Shown here in pieces: positions 11,780 through 32,500 of a DNA stretch of 64,000 nucleotides. How positions within the stretch are numbered: the stretch's first letter is position 1; each line of letters starts with the position of its first letter. Source of the DNA: Yamagishiella unicocca (taxonomy: Eukaryota > Chlorophyta > Chlorophyceae > Chlamydomonadales > Volvocaceae). The stretch spans positions 1,178,001 to 1,242,000 of the forward strand of contig BDSL01000008.1 in NCBI GenBank assembly GCA_003116995.1, given 5' to 3'. Under the pieces are notes generated by a model. The model was not told the DNA's origin. It searched no databases and saw nothing but the letters and a program-made list of their open reading frames with translations. Made by a program: the position numbers and the translations under genes.

Positions 11780-14617
11780 GGCGTGGGAGGCGCCAGGTGC
11801 GAGGTACAGGGCCCGCGTACTCCGACGGGAGCTCGCGGAGGACTTTCCTCGCTGGTCGCAACCCCCATGCCGTGTAACCGGTTTTTATGCCCCCCCCCCC
11901 CCCGGGGGTCGCCACGCCGCTCGCCGGTGGGGTCGCCGCGCTGCGCGCATGCGTTATAACCGGTAGGACGAGACGAGGAGCTCTGGTTGCCGATAGGACG
12001 AGACGAGGAGCTCTGGTGGTCGACAGGAGGAGACGAGGAGGCGCGCGCACGCGCTGCTTCGTTGACCGACCTGGCGTTCTTCGAACGCGTGTATCTACGG
12101 CGTTCTTCGAACGCGTGTATTACTGTTTGTCCGGTGTGTCCTGAGGTGCTCGGGTGTTGTGCCGTACCTACGGCAGTATCGTACGACACACGGGTCGTAG
12201 GCGCCGTGGTCGTGGTGGCGGCCGTGTCCCAGCCCGTGGGGCCGTTGAGGCTGCGGGTGTAGCGCACGCCGGACGGGGGACTGCAGGGAGGGGGCGGACG
12301 CGCCCGCGCAGTGGTTGGGTTGCGTGGAGGGCGAGCCTCCGCCCCCCCCCTTAGCTAGGAGCTGGAGGCGGTCCGAGAGCCCTAGCCTGGAGGCAGAGAC
12401 GGTATCCTTGACGGAGCGGCAGTCACTCAGACGAGCAGGGGCAGCTGAAATGGCCGCCCGTAGAGAAAGGTGTTAGGTGGTTAGGTGACGGTACTCGGTA
12501 GTTGGGACGAGACGTCGGCGTCAGCAGGATATGTACCAGTAGCAGTACCTGAGATCTCGGCATAATTCGCGCTTGCATAATCGCGGCCACGGATGTGTGT
12601 GGCTGGGGAGCGAGGCGGCCCCGCGAGGCCCTGCGCAGAGGTGATCAGGAGATGGCCCGGCGGGGCGGCGGGGGAATGGGTTATAGGGCCTCGCCGGGGT
12701 GCCGTGGGTGGTGGCGGGGAGGGGGTCCCCTGACCGCCGCATGCGTGGATCCGCAGCACGGCGGCCGTCGGTTCGCGTGATTCGGCGCCGGTGTGGAAAC
12801 CGTGTCCCCCCTGGAGCGCGCACTGCATAAATGGCATCGTATTGGACCCTGCCGGGCTGTTGTACGGCAGGCTCGGGACGCGTGGTGGGACCCTGGACGG
12901 CGTGGGGCATCGGAACAGCGCATTGCGTCGTCAAATCCGCATTACCCGTCAACCACCTGGTGTCGTGCTGTGTCGTGCTGTGCCGTGCAGTACGGCGGCG
13001 CAGCGGGGCCCCCATGCGCTTCGCGCAGCAACCAAAGGATCACCGGCATGCATCGCTTGTGGGGGCGTGGGGCCGAGGACTGCTCTTAGGGTTTTTTTAC
13101 GGTTTCTTTTGTTTTCGGACGCGGGATTAAGTTGGGTGCTGATTTTCTCTTTATTTCTGTCCCTGGCAGGTGCGGGCGGGTGGCACGGGCGCAGGGTGCT
13201 GCTGCCGCCCCGGCCCTTCATGGCCACATGCTACTGCTGCGCGCCGCCCGCTCAACAACGTAGTGCGACTTCTCGCGGACGACCGGGACTGAGGGGGCGC
13301 GAACGAAGCGAGGCGAGCGCGCTGCCTGCTTATCTGCATCTCTGCAATGGTGATATGGGTTCGGCCCCCGGGGTCCGGGTCGTCATGGGAGCTGAGCGCT
13401 GCCCAGGTCCCAGCTGAGCGCTATGCCGGTACCTATACCTGGTGGGGGCTGTCTGTATCCATTGTCCAGCCTGTGTAGGGCGCAACTGCAACTGGCGCAT
13501 CAGACGATCAGAGTGGAGGGAGCGTGGCGCACCCCCTGCTGTGTATCATATGCGTTACACGCCGAGGAGCTGGTGCTGGGCCTCGACCTGGGTCTGAATT
13601 TTTTTCGGTGTCGTTGGTAGATAGTTGGGCGTGTCCTGGTGTCATGGCTAGGCATGGCTGTGGTTGGCATGGACGCGCGCGGATGCGCGCCTCGCAGCTG
13701 GGGCATGGAGTGCTGGCTTGCCAATTTGGTTTTTGGTTTCATGCTGGACGCAATGTGGGTGTGGTTTGCGGGCATGGTGTAGAACACCGACTGTGGTAAA
13801 GAGCAGTAAGGAGCGTAAGTTGTGAGCGCTGGTCCTTTGTAATTTTCTACGGCGCTGGGGCAATGCCTGCGTCTTCGTACCATCGTCAGAAGTGACTCGA
13901 CGCACTTTGTTTAGGTCTCGGCGTTGGAGCTGCGGCTGCGCCTTGACCGCCCGCCCGCCTGTATGATGAGCGAAATTTGAGCTGCACGCGGCTGCACCGG
14001 GTGCCGTACTGACATCATCCACCCCCGAGTGCAACGTTTAGCGGGGCGTCCTACTTCACGGATATTCGATATGACATCGAATTGCAGTCAGCACAAATCC
14101 ATGCAAAACATAAAGAACGGGTCTTGGGTGCTAAGAAATCTGTTAATGAGAGCTTTGCTATGCCTTATTGCCACGCCATGGCCATCGCGGCAGTTAGCAT
14201 GACCCAGGGGTCATACTCTGGGAAATAAATGGTTTTGGTTTCCTGTGTCGCATTGCTGGCCTCGCGGTCTGTTAGCATGCTAATTTCCTAATGCAAAGGT
14301 CCTATGTAAAGGGGGATGGGGGCATATGCAGTCACGAAAAATGCCGTGGCATGACAGTGGACAGCTCCTTAGTGAGTTTGTACGGCGGTTGCAACGAGTT
14401 TCTTATACTGGCAGCCTGCGACGCGTACAAACCTAATCGTTATCATGTAAAGTTCGGAATGTACTCGTTTACCAGCACAGGATAGACATGCTTTGCAAAA
14501 GTACATAAACATTCAACGGATGCGACATACCAAGACTTCGTCAATGAGCCATATATACAGCACTCAAGGCGCTCATAGTTTATATGGTCAGCACTAGAAG
14601 TACTAGCACCCCTTTTA
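11780..14617. other. 3' flank of the CBM20-PP2C gene and upstream region of the ARL16-like gene
   Basis: No conserved coding frame was recognised. Two candidate TGTAA polyadenylation signals are present: 11873-11877, about 95 bp after the stop but inside a dispersed-repeat motif (tgtaaccggtttttatgcc), and 13838-13842 (tttgtaatttt), which would give a 2.1-kb 3' UTR. Small duplications lie at 11966-12040 (about 30-bp copies containing gacgagacgaggagctctgg) and 12072-12120 (a 22-bp direct repeat around ttcttcgaacgcgtgtat). GC falls sharply after about 14040, as expected for a promoter and intergenic stretch. Confidence 0.5.
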
Positions 14618-16099
14618 ATGAGCGCTGGTCATCAATCGTTTAAGAGCATGCAAAACAGCGGCTTGTGTTGCGGTCAGGGAGCGCAAGGCAGCCCTACCGG
14701 AGATACTGATGATATTTTATTGATTGGCCTCCAGGTAAAGCGCTGGCGCATCATTGCCAGCTGCGGCCTGGCTCTGGCGCGTGCTTCACACGGGGCGCAC
14801 CTAACCCCTGCCATTTCAACAGGGAAGTGGGAAGACACTACTTGGGCAAAGACTGAGGAGTAAGTCCCAGGGGATTGTAGGAAACTCCATCAGGATACGG
14901 CTTGAAAGCCTTCCGGCCCTGTCCTCCGTGCCTACCTTGCCCCTACAGCGGTGTATGGCAAGGCGCCCGCAGCTTTTCGTATTGCGACAACAGAGACGAA
15001 CGGTAGTCAGGATTTCAGGGTCCCGACATTTAAGGGCTGCCCTTTCAAGGAAATAAAGATCAGGTATGTGCCGGTTCAGTGCCTGCCAGACGACGCGGCT
15101 GTGAAACCCGCCCTGGTGCCGTACAACGGCGCCACGCACATAGGCGACCTCCGCTTGGGTCTTGCTTGCGTGTTCTTACATCTCTGGGCGGATGCGCTAT
15201 TTGCATTGCGCCTGCCTACATACTTTCGCCGACTAGACGGGAAACAAACACGGTGCACCACAGTGCGGTGACCGTTCCCACAATTCTGGTGCCGCCATAA
15301 ATCGCAGGGAATGCGGGGGGTCCATGCAACCTCTGTGGAAGAGTTGGTACTCGAGGCCGATCAAAGCAGTTGTTTTCACCTTGGACATTTCCGACGGATC
15401 GTCACTGGCCGCAGGAGGCTTGGAACTGTACCGAGTGCTGCAGGTCAGACGACGGTGGTCTGTCCTCGTGCTGCAACCTACCGCACTCAGCATCCAACAC
15501 TCGCACAGCACATAATCCCAACCCAAACTCACATAGTCCCAACCCAAACTCACCCGGGGCCCGCTGTAGTCTCTACTGCCACGAATCCAATCTGCCGTAC
15601 CTTCCTGCGCGCTGCTTTCCACTGCGGTTGCAGCAACCCGAGTTGAGCTCGAAGCCGGTGTGTTTGGCGCTCACCAAACTTGACTTGCCCATCACACTCT
15701 CCCGGTCTGAGCTTGATTTGGCGCTGGGTCTGGACGAGTTGGAGGTGCGAAGCTGCGGACGTGGGTTGCCAAGCCGCATCGAGCACAAAGGGTTCTCCCG
15801 CTCCGAAACCACTTAAACCTGAGTGAGCGCTGCCTGCACCTCTCTGATGGAACACTACACGCACGCGGCACTGTCCGATTTCCACCGGCGCCATCATCCC
15901 TGGCCCTGAGCCGTGCCCTGCCGGCCGTGTGCCTCCCCCATCCGCCCCCTCGCAGCGGCTGCACCGGGGGCGGCTGCGGGTCATGAGCGTTAGCAGTGTC
16001 CAGACCCCCGACGAGTGCCCGCAGCTGGAGGCGCTGGTGGACTGGATGGCGGAGGTCAAGGCGCATGACATGGGTGTCGTACTGGCAAAGAGGAGGTAG
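14618..16099 (+). CDS. ARL16: ARL16-like small GTPase of the ARF family, 219 aa
   Basis: Predicted small GTP-binding protein. Six exons join in phase: 14618-14734, 14823-14859, 14949-15063, 15308-15443, 15634-15744, 15956-16099. The P-loop spans the first intron: DDILLIGLQ joins GSGKTLLGQRLR. Switch I threonine is in FRVPTFKG. Switch II reads IKIRECGGSMQPLWKSWY, matching the atypical RELGG...W form of ARL16; the usual DxGGQ glutamine is missing. Then VVFTLDISDGSSLAAGGLEL, ALTKLDLP in place of NKxD, and a C-terminal helix LEALVDWMAEVKAH. Animal ARL16 acts in Golgi-to-cilium traffic; that role here is inference. There is no N-terminal Gly2 myristoylation site. The chief alternative is another divergent ARL. 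Confidence 0.82.
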
Positions 16100-16490
16100 A
16101 GCCGCGGCATGCGAGGTGACGGAGATGGCTGCGTTGCGGGTCCCGGGTGTACGGCGCCTTGGACCCCGAGAAAACACGACGTGGTTGTCGCGGTGGTGAT
16201 AGGTGATAGTGGTGGTGATGGTGGGTACAAGGTCAGGGTGCATCAAGCAGTCTGCTGGGGATAGGGGTGGGCTCCTGGCCCCTGCTCCGGGCAGGCCCCA
16301 CGGGTCCATTTCGGCTGCCGCGCGCTTTCCCAACTGCGGCGGGCGCAGGTTAGGGTGATCTTATCGCTCGTGACATCTACAGATACAAGGACGCACCTAG
16401 CCTCTGTGCTGGCACCTTAAAGCCGTGGTCAACACCGCGCATGCCTGTTTCCACGCGCTCCGCTCGCAGCTGGTGTCAGCCATCAGCAAC

Positions 16491-16495
16491 TGTAA
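16491..16495 (+). terminator. TGTAA polyadenylation signal, ARL16-like gene
   Basis: TGTAA lies about 390 bp after the stop codon of the ARL16-like gene on its own strand, a usual 3' UTR length for volvocine algae. The assignment is by position only. Confidence 0.5.
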
Positions 16496-16724
16496 AGCCG
16501 TTGGCTCATCCAGAGCACGTAGTTCATCCGCTAAGACCCCCAAGGCGCGCCCTCCACCAGCTGCTGTTGACTTTAATGTCGGTCTTCACAGCTATGCTTG
16601 CGATCAACGTGCGTCAGCGGATCGCGAGGTACTGACCCATGGGTCAGCCCCGGTCGCCCGATGACCTAGGCACTACCACACGTCCGTACTCCCTTTCCCG
16701 TCGCCAAATAACGGCGGCAAGGCC

Positions 16725-16729
16725 TTACA
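16725..16729 (-). terminator. TGTAA polyadenylation signal, methyltransferase gene
   Basis: The plus strand reads ttaca, i.e. TGTAA on the minus strand, about 155 bp downstream of the methyltransferase stop. With the opposing signal at 16491 it splits the 783-bp convergent interval into two 3' UTRs. Confidence 0.5.
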
Positions 16730-16882
16730 GCCTCCATAACTTCGCTGGTGACGCCCCCCCGTCCGATTCCTAGCAGCCATTAATTGCCCTTTCACACGAC
16801 GTGCTGCATTTCACCAATGTACATCCTAACCCACGTCCTGTGCATTTCGCCCTAATGCTGCGATCTGGTTCAGCACACCGCC

Positions 16883-18239
16883 TCACGGCGCCTTATACAC
16901 GTACACTGCGAGCCCATCTGTTCGGTCGGTGGTTATGAGCCGCTCCGACCAGCCGGGCAGGGCCACCGGGAAGTAGAAGGAAGCCACGCGCGTGCCGGGC
17001 CGCAACGACGCCTGTACGGCACGTAGCAGTCGGCTGTTGCCGTGGTCGGACAGGTAGCTGGCGCGGAGGGAGGGAGCAGGGAGGGCACGGTCGCTTCTAG
17101 GGTGTTGCATTTGGACATCGCTTCTAGGGTGTTGCATAGAACATCAGGACCATGCGCTGTTTTTCTCCTTCTCCAACGTTGCTCTCCCACCTCCCAGACG
17201 TCCTTCCTACCTAGGCAGCTCCCTCCTCGGCCTCAACGCGCAAAACACGTACATTCTTCGCCTTGCTTTGGCGTTGTGGATGTTAAACTATGCTCGTAGC
17301 TCCCATCTGCCCCCCCCCTTTGCTCCCTCGGGCATCGTACGCGACGCCTCCCGTCCTCCCCAACACATAGCCCCCCTCTCCTTAACCCCCCCTCACCGCC
17401 CCGGTGCGGCTTGAGCGCCTCGCTGCCCACGCCCGCCCTAGCCCGCCTACCGCACATTCGTTTGTCTCCTTTCCTTTAAACGGAAAGGAAACAAACACAG
17501 GTTTTGCGGTAGTGATCCAAGTGGTCCAGCATGCGCCCACAACTATGTGTCCGAAGGACAATGCGCCAGCTATTCCACCCATGTAAAGTAACCGGTCTGT
17601 ATGCCCCCACCCCCAGCCCAAACCTCCCCCCTCCTCAGCTCCACGGGTCTTCCTCGAAACCCCCCAGCTCGCACTCTCCCCAACTCACAGGGCAATGACA
17701 GTCGCCTGGTGCACGTCCGCGGTGGCCGCATCCGCCCGCACCACCCGCACCAGCTGCTCCAGCCCCGCCGCACGGGCCGCCTGTACGGCGTCCCGTGCCA
17801 GCTCGGGATCTAGCTCGTAGCCGACACCGTGCGCGCCGCGCCGCGCCGCTGCCAGCAGCACCCTGCCGTCGCCGCAACCCAGGTCGTACAAGCAGTCCCC
17901 CGGCCCTACAGACGTGAGGTCAAGCACCCGGGATATCACCTGCGGGGGTGTGTGGCATGATGGGATGGGTTGCGGTGGATTAAGTGGGATACAGTGAGGC
18001 GGGATTGGGGAGTTTTATAAGAGAATCCGTGAATCCACGGCGGGATTGGGGGGGGCCATTGCCGCTAGAGACCGCAGGCCGGCCAAGCAGGGCGGCCGCC
18101 AGCCACTTGGGGTCCTCACCGTGTCCGGCGTGGGATAGAACGGCGCGACGTACGGTGTGTACGGCAACATGCATCGCAGCCACGTGCGCATCTCGAAGAG
18201 GATGCTGGCCACCGGGCCCTTGTCCAGGACAGAGGGCAT
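16883..18239 (-). CDS. Small class I SAM-dependent methyltransferase (FAM173/ATPSCKMT-like), 181 aa
   Basis: Predicted class I methyltransferase. Three exons on the minus strand join in phase: 18239-18120, 17939-17689, 17057-16883. Motif I is LYDLGCGDGRVLLAA (residues 57-71), and the acidic residue that binds the SAM ribose is Glu82 in VGYELDP. The intron-spanning VIALYLSDHGNSRLL and RPGTRVASFYFPV give the later strands, as in small bacterial and FAM173-type enzymes, where PYVAPFYPTP likewise precedes the fold. FAM173 proteins methylate lysines of mitochondrial ATP synthase c subunit or ANT; the substrate here is unknown. The start ATG at 18239 is the first one fitting the family. A short upstream exon with a targeting peptide cannot be excluded. 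Confidence 0.83.
17460..17496. repeat. Inverted repeat (hairpin) in the methyltransferase intron
   Basis: The arms gtttgtctcctttcc (17460-17474) and ggaaaggaaacaaac (17482-17496) pair at 14 of 15 positions around a 7-base loop. It lies inside the 631-bp second intron, between exons 17689 and 17057. Confidence 0.8.
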
Positions 18240-18719
18240 GGTGGGCGAGGGAGTGCTAGGTGGGTGTGCGAGTGTGGCTCGGCGGGTTCGGGTGCTGGGA
18301 TGTTGGTGGCGGAGTATCGGAGGTGGCGCAGGACCTTGCAGCGAAGGCGTGCTGATGAGCGACTTGCAGAGACGCTGTGAGGTTGAGCTGTTTGGGTACA
18401 AGACGATCGACTTCGCTGCTAAGGGGCGCCAAGTGTGGGACGGAGTAGGGGAAGTGGTGTGGCTGCACCGCAATGATGACGGTATGAGTGTGTTCGCGTA
18501 GAAGACTGCGCTGCGTTTGCAAACTCCATGGGGGCCGATCAGCTGACCTCTCGGTAAGCCAGGCGTGCCGTACAAGCCGTAGAAGGCAATTTACATCCTT
18601 GGACTCGGCAACTTCAACGTTTTAAGTTATCTAGATTTTACCATGTTATTTTTGCATATAAGTCTCGCTCTACATAGCTCAATCGGACGTTTCGGGGCAC
18701 GTCCTTCCTGAGCGGGACA
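18240..18719. promoter_or_regulatory. Shared upstream region of divergent methyltransferase and U2SURP genes
   Basis: Only 480 bp separates the two start codons, so both promoters and 5' UTRs must lie here. GC drops just before the U2SURP start; the AT-rich stretch 18618-18670 (gattttaccatgttattttt) is the likely core promoter region. No conserved coding frame is seen. Confidence 0.5.
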
Positions 18720-27663
<8,944 letters not shown>

Positions 27664-28042
27664 CGGGGGGGGACGGCGCGGGGGCGGGTTGTGGTGGGGC
27701 CAGGGCGCGTGTAGAACGCCTGGGATCCCGGCCTTACGTGCTGGGGCTGTGGTGGGGCGGGGTTCCGGAGCGGTTCCGGAGCGGTCCCGGAGCGGTTCCG
27801 GGGCAGCTCGCTCGGCAGGGGAGTGAGGGCTCATGAGTGGAGCTCGATGCTGGTTGGTGGGGCGGGTTGCTGGGCGTTGCGTGCATCGGTGCATCCAAGC
27901 GTCGGCGGGTGCACGGGGCGGGCGGTTGGGGGCGGAAGGAATGGACAGGCGAACAGGGATGAGGACGAGCTCGGGTCCGGCATGCGCTCGATCGACGTGT
28001 GCAGCGGCTGGTGAGCAGCCGCCCCTGCCGTCAGCCCCCTCC

Positions 28043-28047
28043 TGTAA
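28043..28047 (+). terminator. TGTAA polyadenylation signal, U2SURP gene
   Basis: TGTAA about 380 bp after the U2SURP stop codon. Assigned by position and motif only. Confidence 0.45.
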
Positions 28048-29586
28048 CACCTGTCCGACAGCGCGCCGCAGCCGTATGTCCTCCTACATACCGGTATACC
28101 TTGTGCCGTAGTGCCTACCAGAGTGGCGCGCTGCCGATATATAGGTTATGGGCAAACAGCATGCTACGTAAAGCCTGCGTGCGGAAACTATGCTCCGGTT
28201 CTGTGAGCCGGTCCGGACTCAAGTGCAGTTCCGGCAGATGGTGGCCAATGGAGGGACGTACCGGCCCACTACCAACGCGCTAAAATAAGCAAGAAGCTGG
28301 CAGCCTTGGTTCCTAACAATTCTGTGGTTGTGGCTGTTGCAAGGCCCCCCGGCTTTGCGCAGCGTGTTTGGGGTGTTGTCGCCCAGGCCGCTCTCAGTGC
28401 GATTGGCCGCTGCACGCTCCGGGCTGTTTCACGCCGGCCGGCGGTGCCTTGCCCACCTGGGGAGACCCGCCTGATGCCGTGCACTGGCGCGCAGTTGACT
28501 GCGGTTGCTGCGCTTCCTGGGCCCGCCTGCTGCGGGGTCTTGCTCAGCCAGGCTGGGTGAAGTGCTGTCGGGGCCACTCATTCGTTCCTCCGTGTGGTTG
28601 GTGGTCACGCTCACGTGTCCTCTCGCACGAGGTGCCCAGTTACAGACCTCCGGAGCACTGTCAGTTCTGACTGTCGTACTACGCTAATGGGCTACTTCAC
28701 TCAGTTTAGCGCAGGGTCACCATTTACACCGGTATTCAATGCCATATGGCACTGCCGTACATTATGAGTAGCAGTGATAGAAGCAGCCAGGGGAGTGTCA
28801 GGCGATGCGCCCGATGGCTCTACCTTCCGGTCTGGAGCCCAATGTACATCTACTACTACTACTACTACTATCGATGATCCCATTTGTTTGGCCGAAATTG
28901 CTTGTTAGCTATTGTTCATGGGGATTCATGCCCCATGCCGCCATGCGTGCTGCCGGGGCCATAGAGAGGCAGGGCAGCTCGTCCTGACCGGACCCGCCTG
29001 TAACGACTAGCAGGCAGCTGCAGGCAGCGCACAACGAACAGCGCATGCGCATCCATAGCGAGACTCCTGACATCCCAGGACATGGGTTCATGGTGACCTG
29101 CCCTGTGTCCCCTGGGCACCTGATAGCTATGCCCGTGATCATGCCGACTGGGGCGTCATTGGCCAGACCGGGCCAGAAAGCGCATGAGTACCTACCTACT
29201 TCCCCCCCGACTCAAGATCTACCCCTATTGACAATTCCTCTACCTTGCAATTCCTGCCTGCCGCGCCTGCTGTTGTTGCTGCCTCCAACATGCTCCCACG
29301 AAGTACCCAGCAGCGATCCAGGCTCCTGTCGTAACTGTCGTTCACTAGAAATGTTTAGCCAAGGACTGCACGTACTTCTCTTTTACCACCGTCTACCGGT
29401 ATACATTTTGGGGGATATCTGTGGTCTGGTCCTTGCGTTAAAGACGGCACACTTACTTCCCCTGAGGTTCACACCAACACGTCCAGCGATACAGACACAG
29501 CGATACAGCGAACTTAATGTAGCCATGGCGGTTCTGTATGATCCTTAACTCCCAGCTGGTTGCGGCTTCCCTTGCACGTTTTACGA
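28048..29586. other. Intergenic region upstream of the channel gene
   Basis: Lower GC than the genes on either side. The open frames are short and lack conserved motifs or GC3 bias. It holds the channel promoter and 5' UTR. Confidence 0.5.
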
Positions 29587-32500
29587 ATGCGGCACAACAT
29601 GTCTTCGCCACCTTTAGCCGTTGACCGTGAAATTCTTCCTCACGATGATGCGAGAGAGTCGGCGCGGCTGGCAGAGCAAAGCGGCGAACACATTGGAACT
29701 GATGTCTTGCTGGACGCTGGAGGGATGGCCGACCTGAATAAGTACTCGTTGAAGTATGAGGAGATGGCGTCGGATACCACACGCCAGAGGAAGCGTGCAT
29801 CTCTGAAAAAGATTGACAGCCAGCATGACCTAAAATCTGAGGACACGGCCTCCAAGGCCGAAGAAGTCGCCAAGCCCAGTAAGTTATGACCGACATGAAC
29901 ACGCGGCTTTCAGGCCTAGCGTGGCTATGTTGGGGTTACGTGGCGCGACGGTGGGCGTAACGTTGAGAAAGCAACGGCCGCGCCTAGGAAACAGGGGGGA
30001 CAGCAGCGGTGGATGCGTTGGGGAGAGAGCCAAGCGATGCTGCAGTCCACGTTAGCAACACCGGCCTTCCCTCTCGGGTTCAGGATCGGCCGCAGCAGCG
30101 TTGATAACGCCAACAGTCCAGACAATGGGGGGAGGCTGTATAGCGGGGGCAGCGGAATCGGACGCAAGGGGAGGGTGAGCAGCCGCAGCGACATGGGCAC
30201 AGCACGGGGTTGGGTGCAGGCCTGAGGCTCAGCCGAAAAGGACCACCCCTGGAGCTGGTTTCGGTGGGTGAAAAAGTGGCTGGATACCGGGGGCAGCTAG
30301 AGGTAACATCTGTCGGTCTCGACGAACCGGCCTGCTTGCTTGCTGCCTGACAGTGCGGGCAGGGCCTACGGCAGGCCCAGGATTTTCGTCCTAGGATTTT
30401 CGTCCTAGGCTGTTTGCCGGCATTCGGGAGGGAGGCCCGTGTCCCGTCTTTGGCTGGCTAGCCGAGGGAGGCCCGCCGACCAACGTGGCACCTCGCACCT
30501 CGCACCCTCGAGCCCCCATCATCATCCCTCACCCCAACCCCACAGTGCACGGGATCTACGGGCTATTGGCACGACACATCGACGTCCCGGAGAAGGTGTA
30601 TGCGGCACGGGCGCCCAAGGCGAAGTGCAAGAGCCGGTGAGTGGCGCGCCTCCGCAGCGTTTGGCCGCGGGACCTGAAAAAACACACACACGCTTCCGCA
30701 CCCGCGCGCGGGCCCCCGGGCTCCCCCCGCCGTCGTGCCGACGGCTTCTACCGCCGGTGCTGCTTCCTTCTAGATCATGCGGTATCGTGGCGGCTTTCTA
30801 GCCTGTAGGGTCCGACTGCGAGCGGGCCCGAAAGCTTGGGCGCCATGCTGCCGCTGGGTCTGACGCCGGACTGTGTGTCGGTACGGCAGCCGGGCCGTAC
30901 GAACTACGGAGCCGGGAAGCACGGGGGTACCAGGTGTTGCATCCCTGCTCAACGGTGTGTACGAGTAGCTGCTGGTGGATGACAGCACGACGTGAGCAGG
31001 CGCGTGGGCTTAAACCTCATGACGAGCCCCTTGCCCCTCCATCCCCTGCTGACGCTGACCCCTCACCCCTCACCCCTCACCCCTCACCCCTCAGTCCGAC
31101 TCCTCGCAGCGTATCCATCGCCGGGGTGCAGCAGAGCCCGACTCCTCGCAGCGTATCCATCTTCGGGCTGCCGATGCTGGACCCCTACTCCAGATTTGGA
31201 GTGGCATGGCGCGGCGCCATGCTGCTGTTTGACATCACCTTCACCGCCTTCTGGGTGCCGCTCAACGTGGGCTTCTGCTACAACTCGTACGGCAACCTGG
31301 ACCGGCCCTGCACTCGGTCCGACCTGGCTGGAGGTGCGGCTCGGGCCGGAGTCTGCGTTCGGTTTGGTTTTGGGTCCGGGGGATGGTTCGTTCCCGGTAG
31401 GGCTGGACTAGGTTTGAGGGGTAGGGGGCTGGTGTGCACGGTGGCGGAGAGTGGATGGAAGGAATGGAGCGATCGGGTCCGGTCGGGTCGTGCGGCCGTT
31501 ACAGTTGCCCAGACCCAACTGCCCAGACCCAACTGCCCAGACCCAACTGCCCAGACCCAACTGCCCAGACCCAATGGCCGGCGCGATGATGTGCCAACCA
31601 CAACGGCCTCGCAGGTATCGTGTATGTCGTCAACTGGCTGCTTGGGTTCCAGATCGGGATCGTCATGACGTGCGGCTCGCAGCGGGTGGAGGTGGTTGAC
31701 GGCCCAACGGTGGCGTTTGTGTACATGGCGTACGGCAAGTTCGTTATGGACCTGCTGGCATCCATACCCTTCTTCGCGCTGGTGGGTGGACCGGGGTGGG
31801 GAATCGGCACGGTGGGGTTTTGGGGCTTGGGATTATTTTACAGGAAAGGACCAGTTACTCGACATGGGTAGTGTAGCTGGTGAACAATCTTAGGGGGGGG
31901 CGGGGTAAGAGGAGGGTGAAGAGGGTATCGGTTGGGAGGGGGAAGGGAGATTGACAGGAGGAAGGGCATGAGGCCATGTGCCCGGCTCCTGTCCTCCCCC
32001 TCTACTCCCCCTCACATTTACGGCCTCCACCTCTTGTTCCCAAACCCCTCGGCCCTCCTACCCCTGCCCCTGGTCCCGCACAGATCTCCGCTATCGCTGG
32101 CCCTGAGAGCAGCCTCACAGCCGCGCGGCGACTGCTGAGCCTGCTGTCGCTGCTGCGCCTGGTGCGCATGATGCGCCTCTTCAACACAGTCAAGGTGCGC
32201 CGTACAGCTTACCTCGCGCCAGCACCAGCAGGGGCAAGCCAACCGACGGGTGGAGGTGGGGGTGCTGGTGGTGCTGGTGGGGTAGGGAACTGCGGCAAAG
32301 AAGACACGGGGCCTTAATAGTGCTCCGCCTGCCACTGCGCGGCCAACCAGATCCCCACTCCCACCCCCAAACCACGCCTTACCTCCCATCGGCCATCCCC
32401 GGCCCCCGCGCAACCTCATGCCGTACAGGTTGTGTACGAGGACTCCCTAAGCGGCCACTACCAGATGTCGTGGATCAGCAGGCGGGTGTCTGTGACCCTC

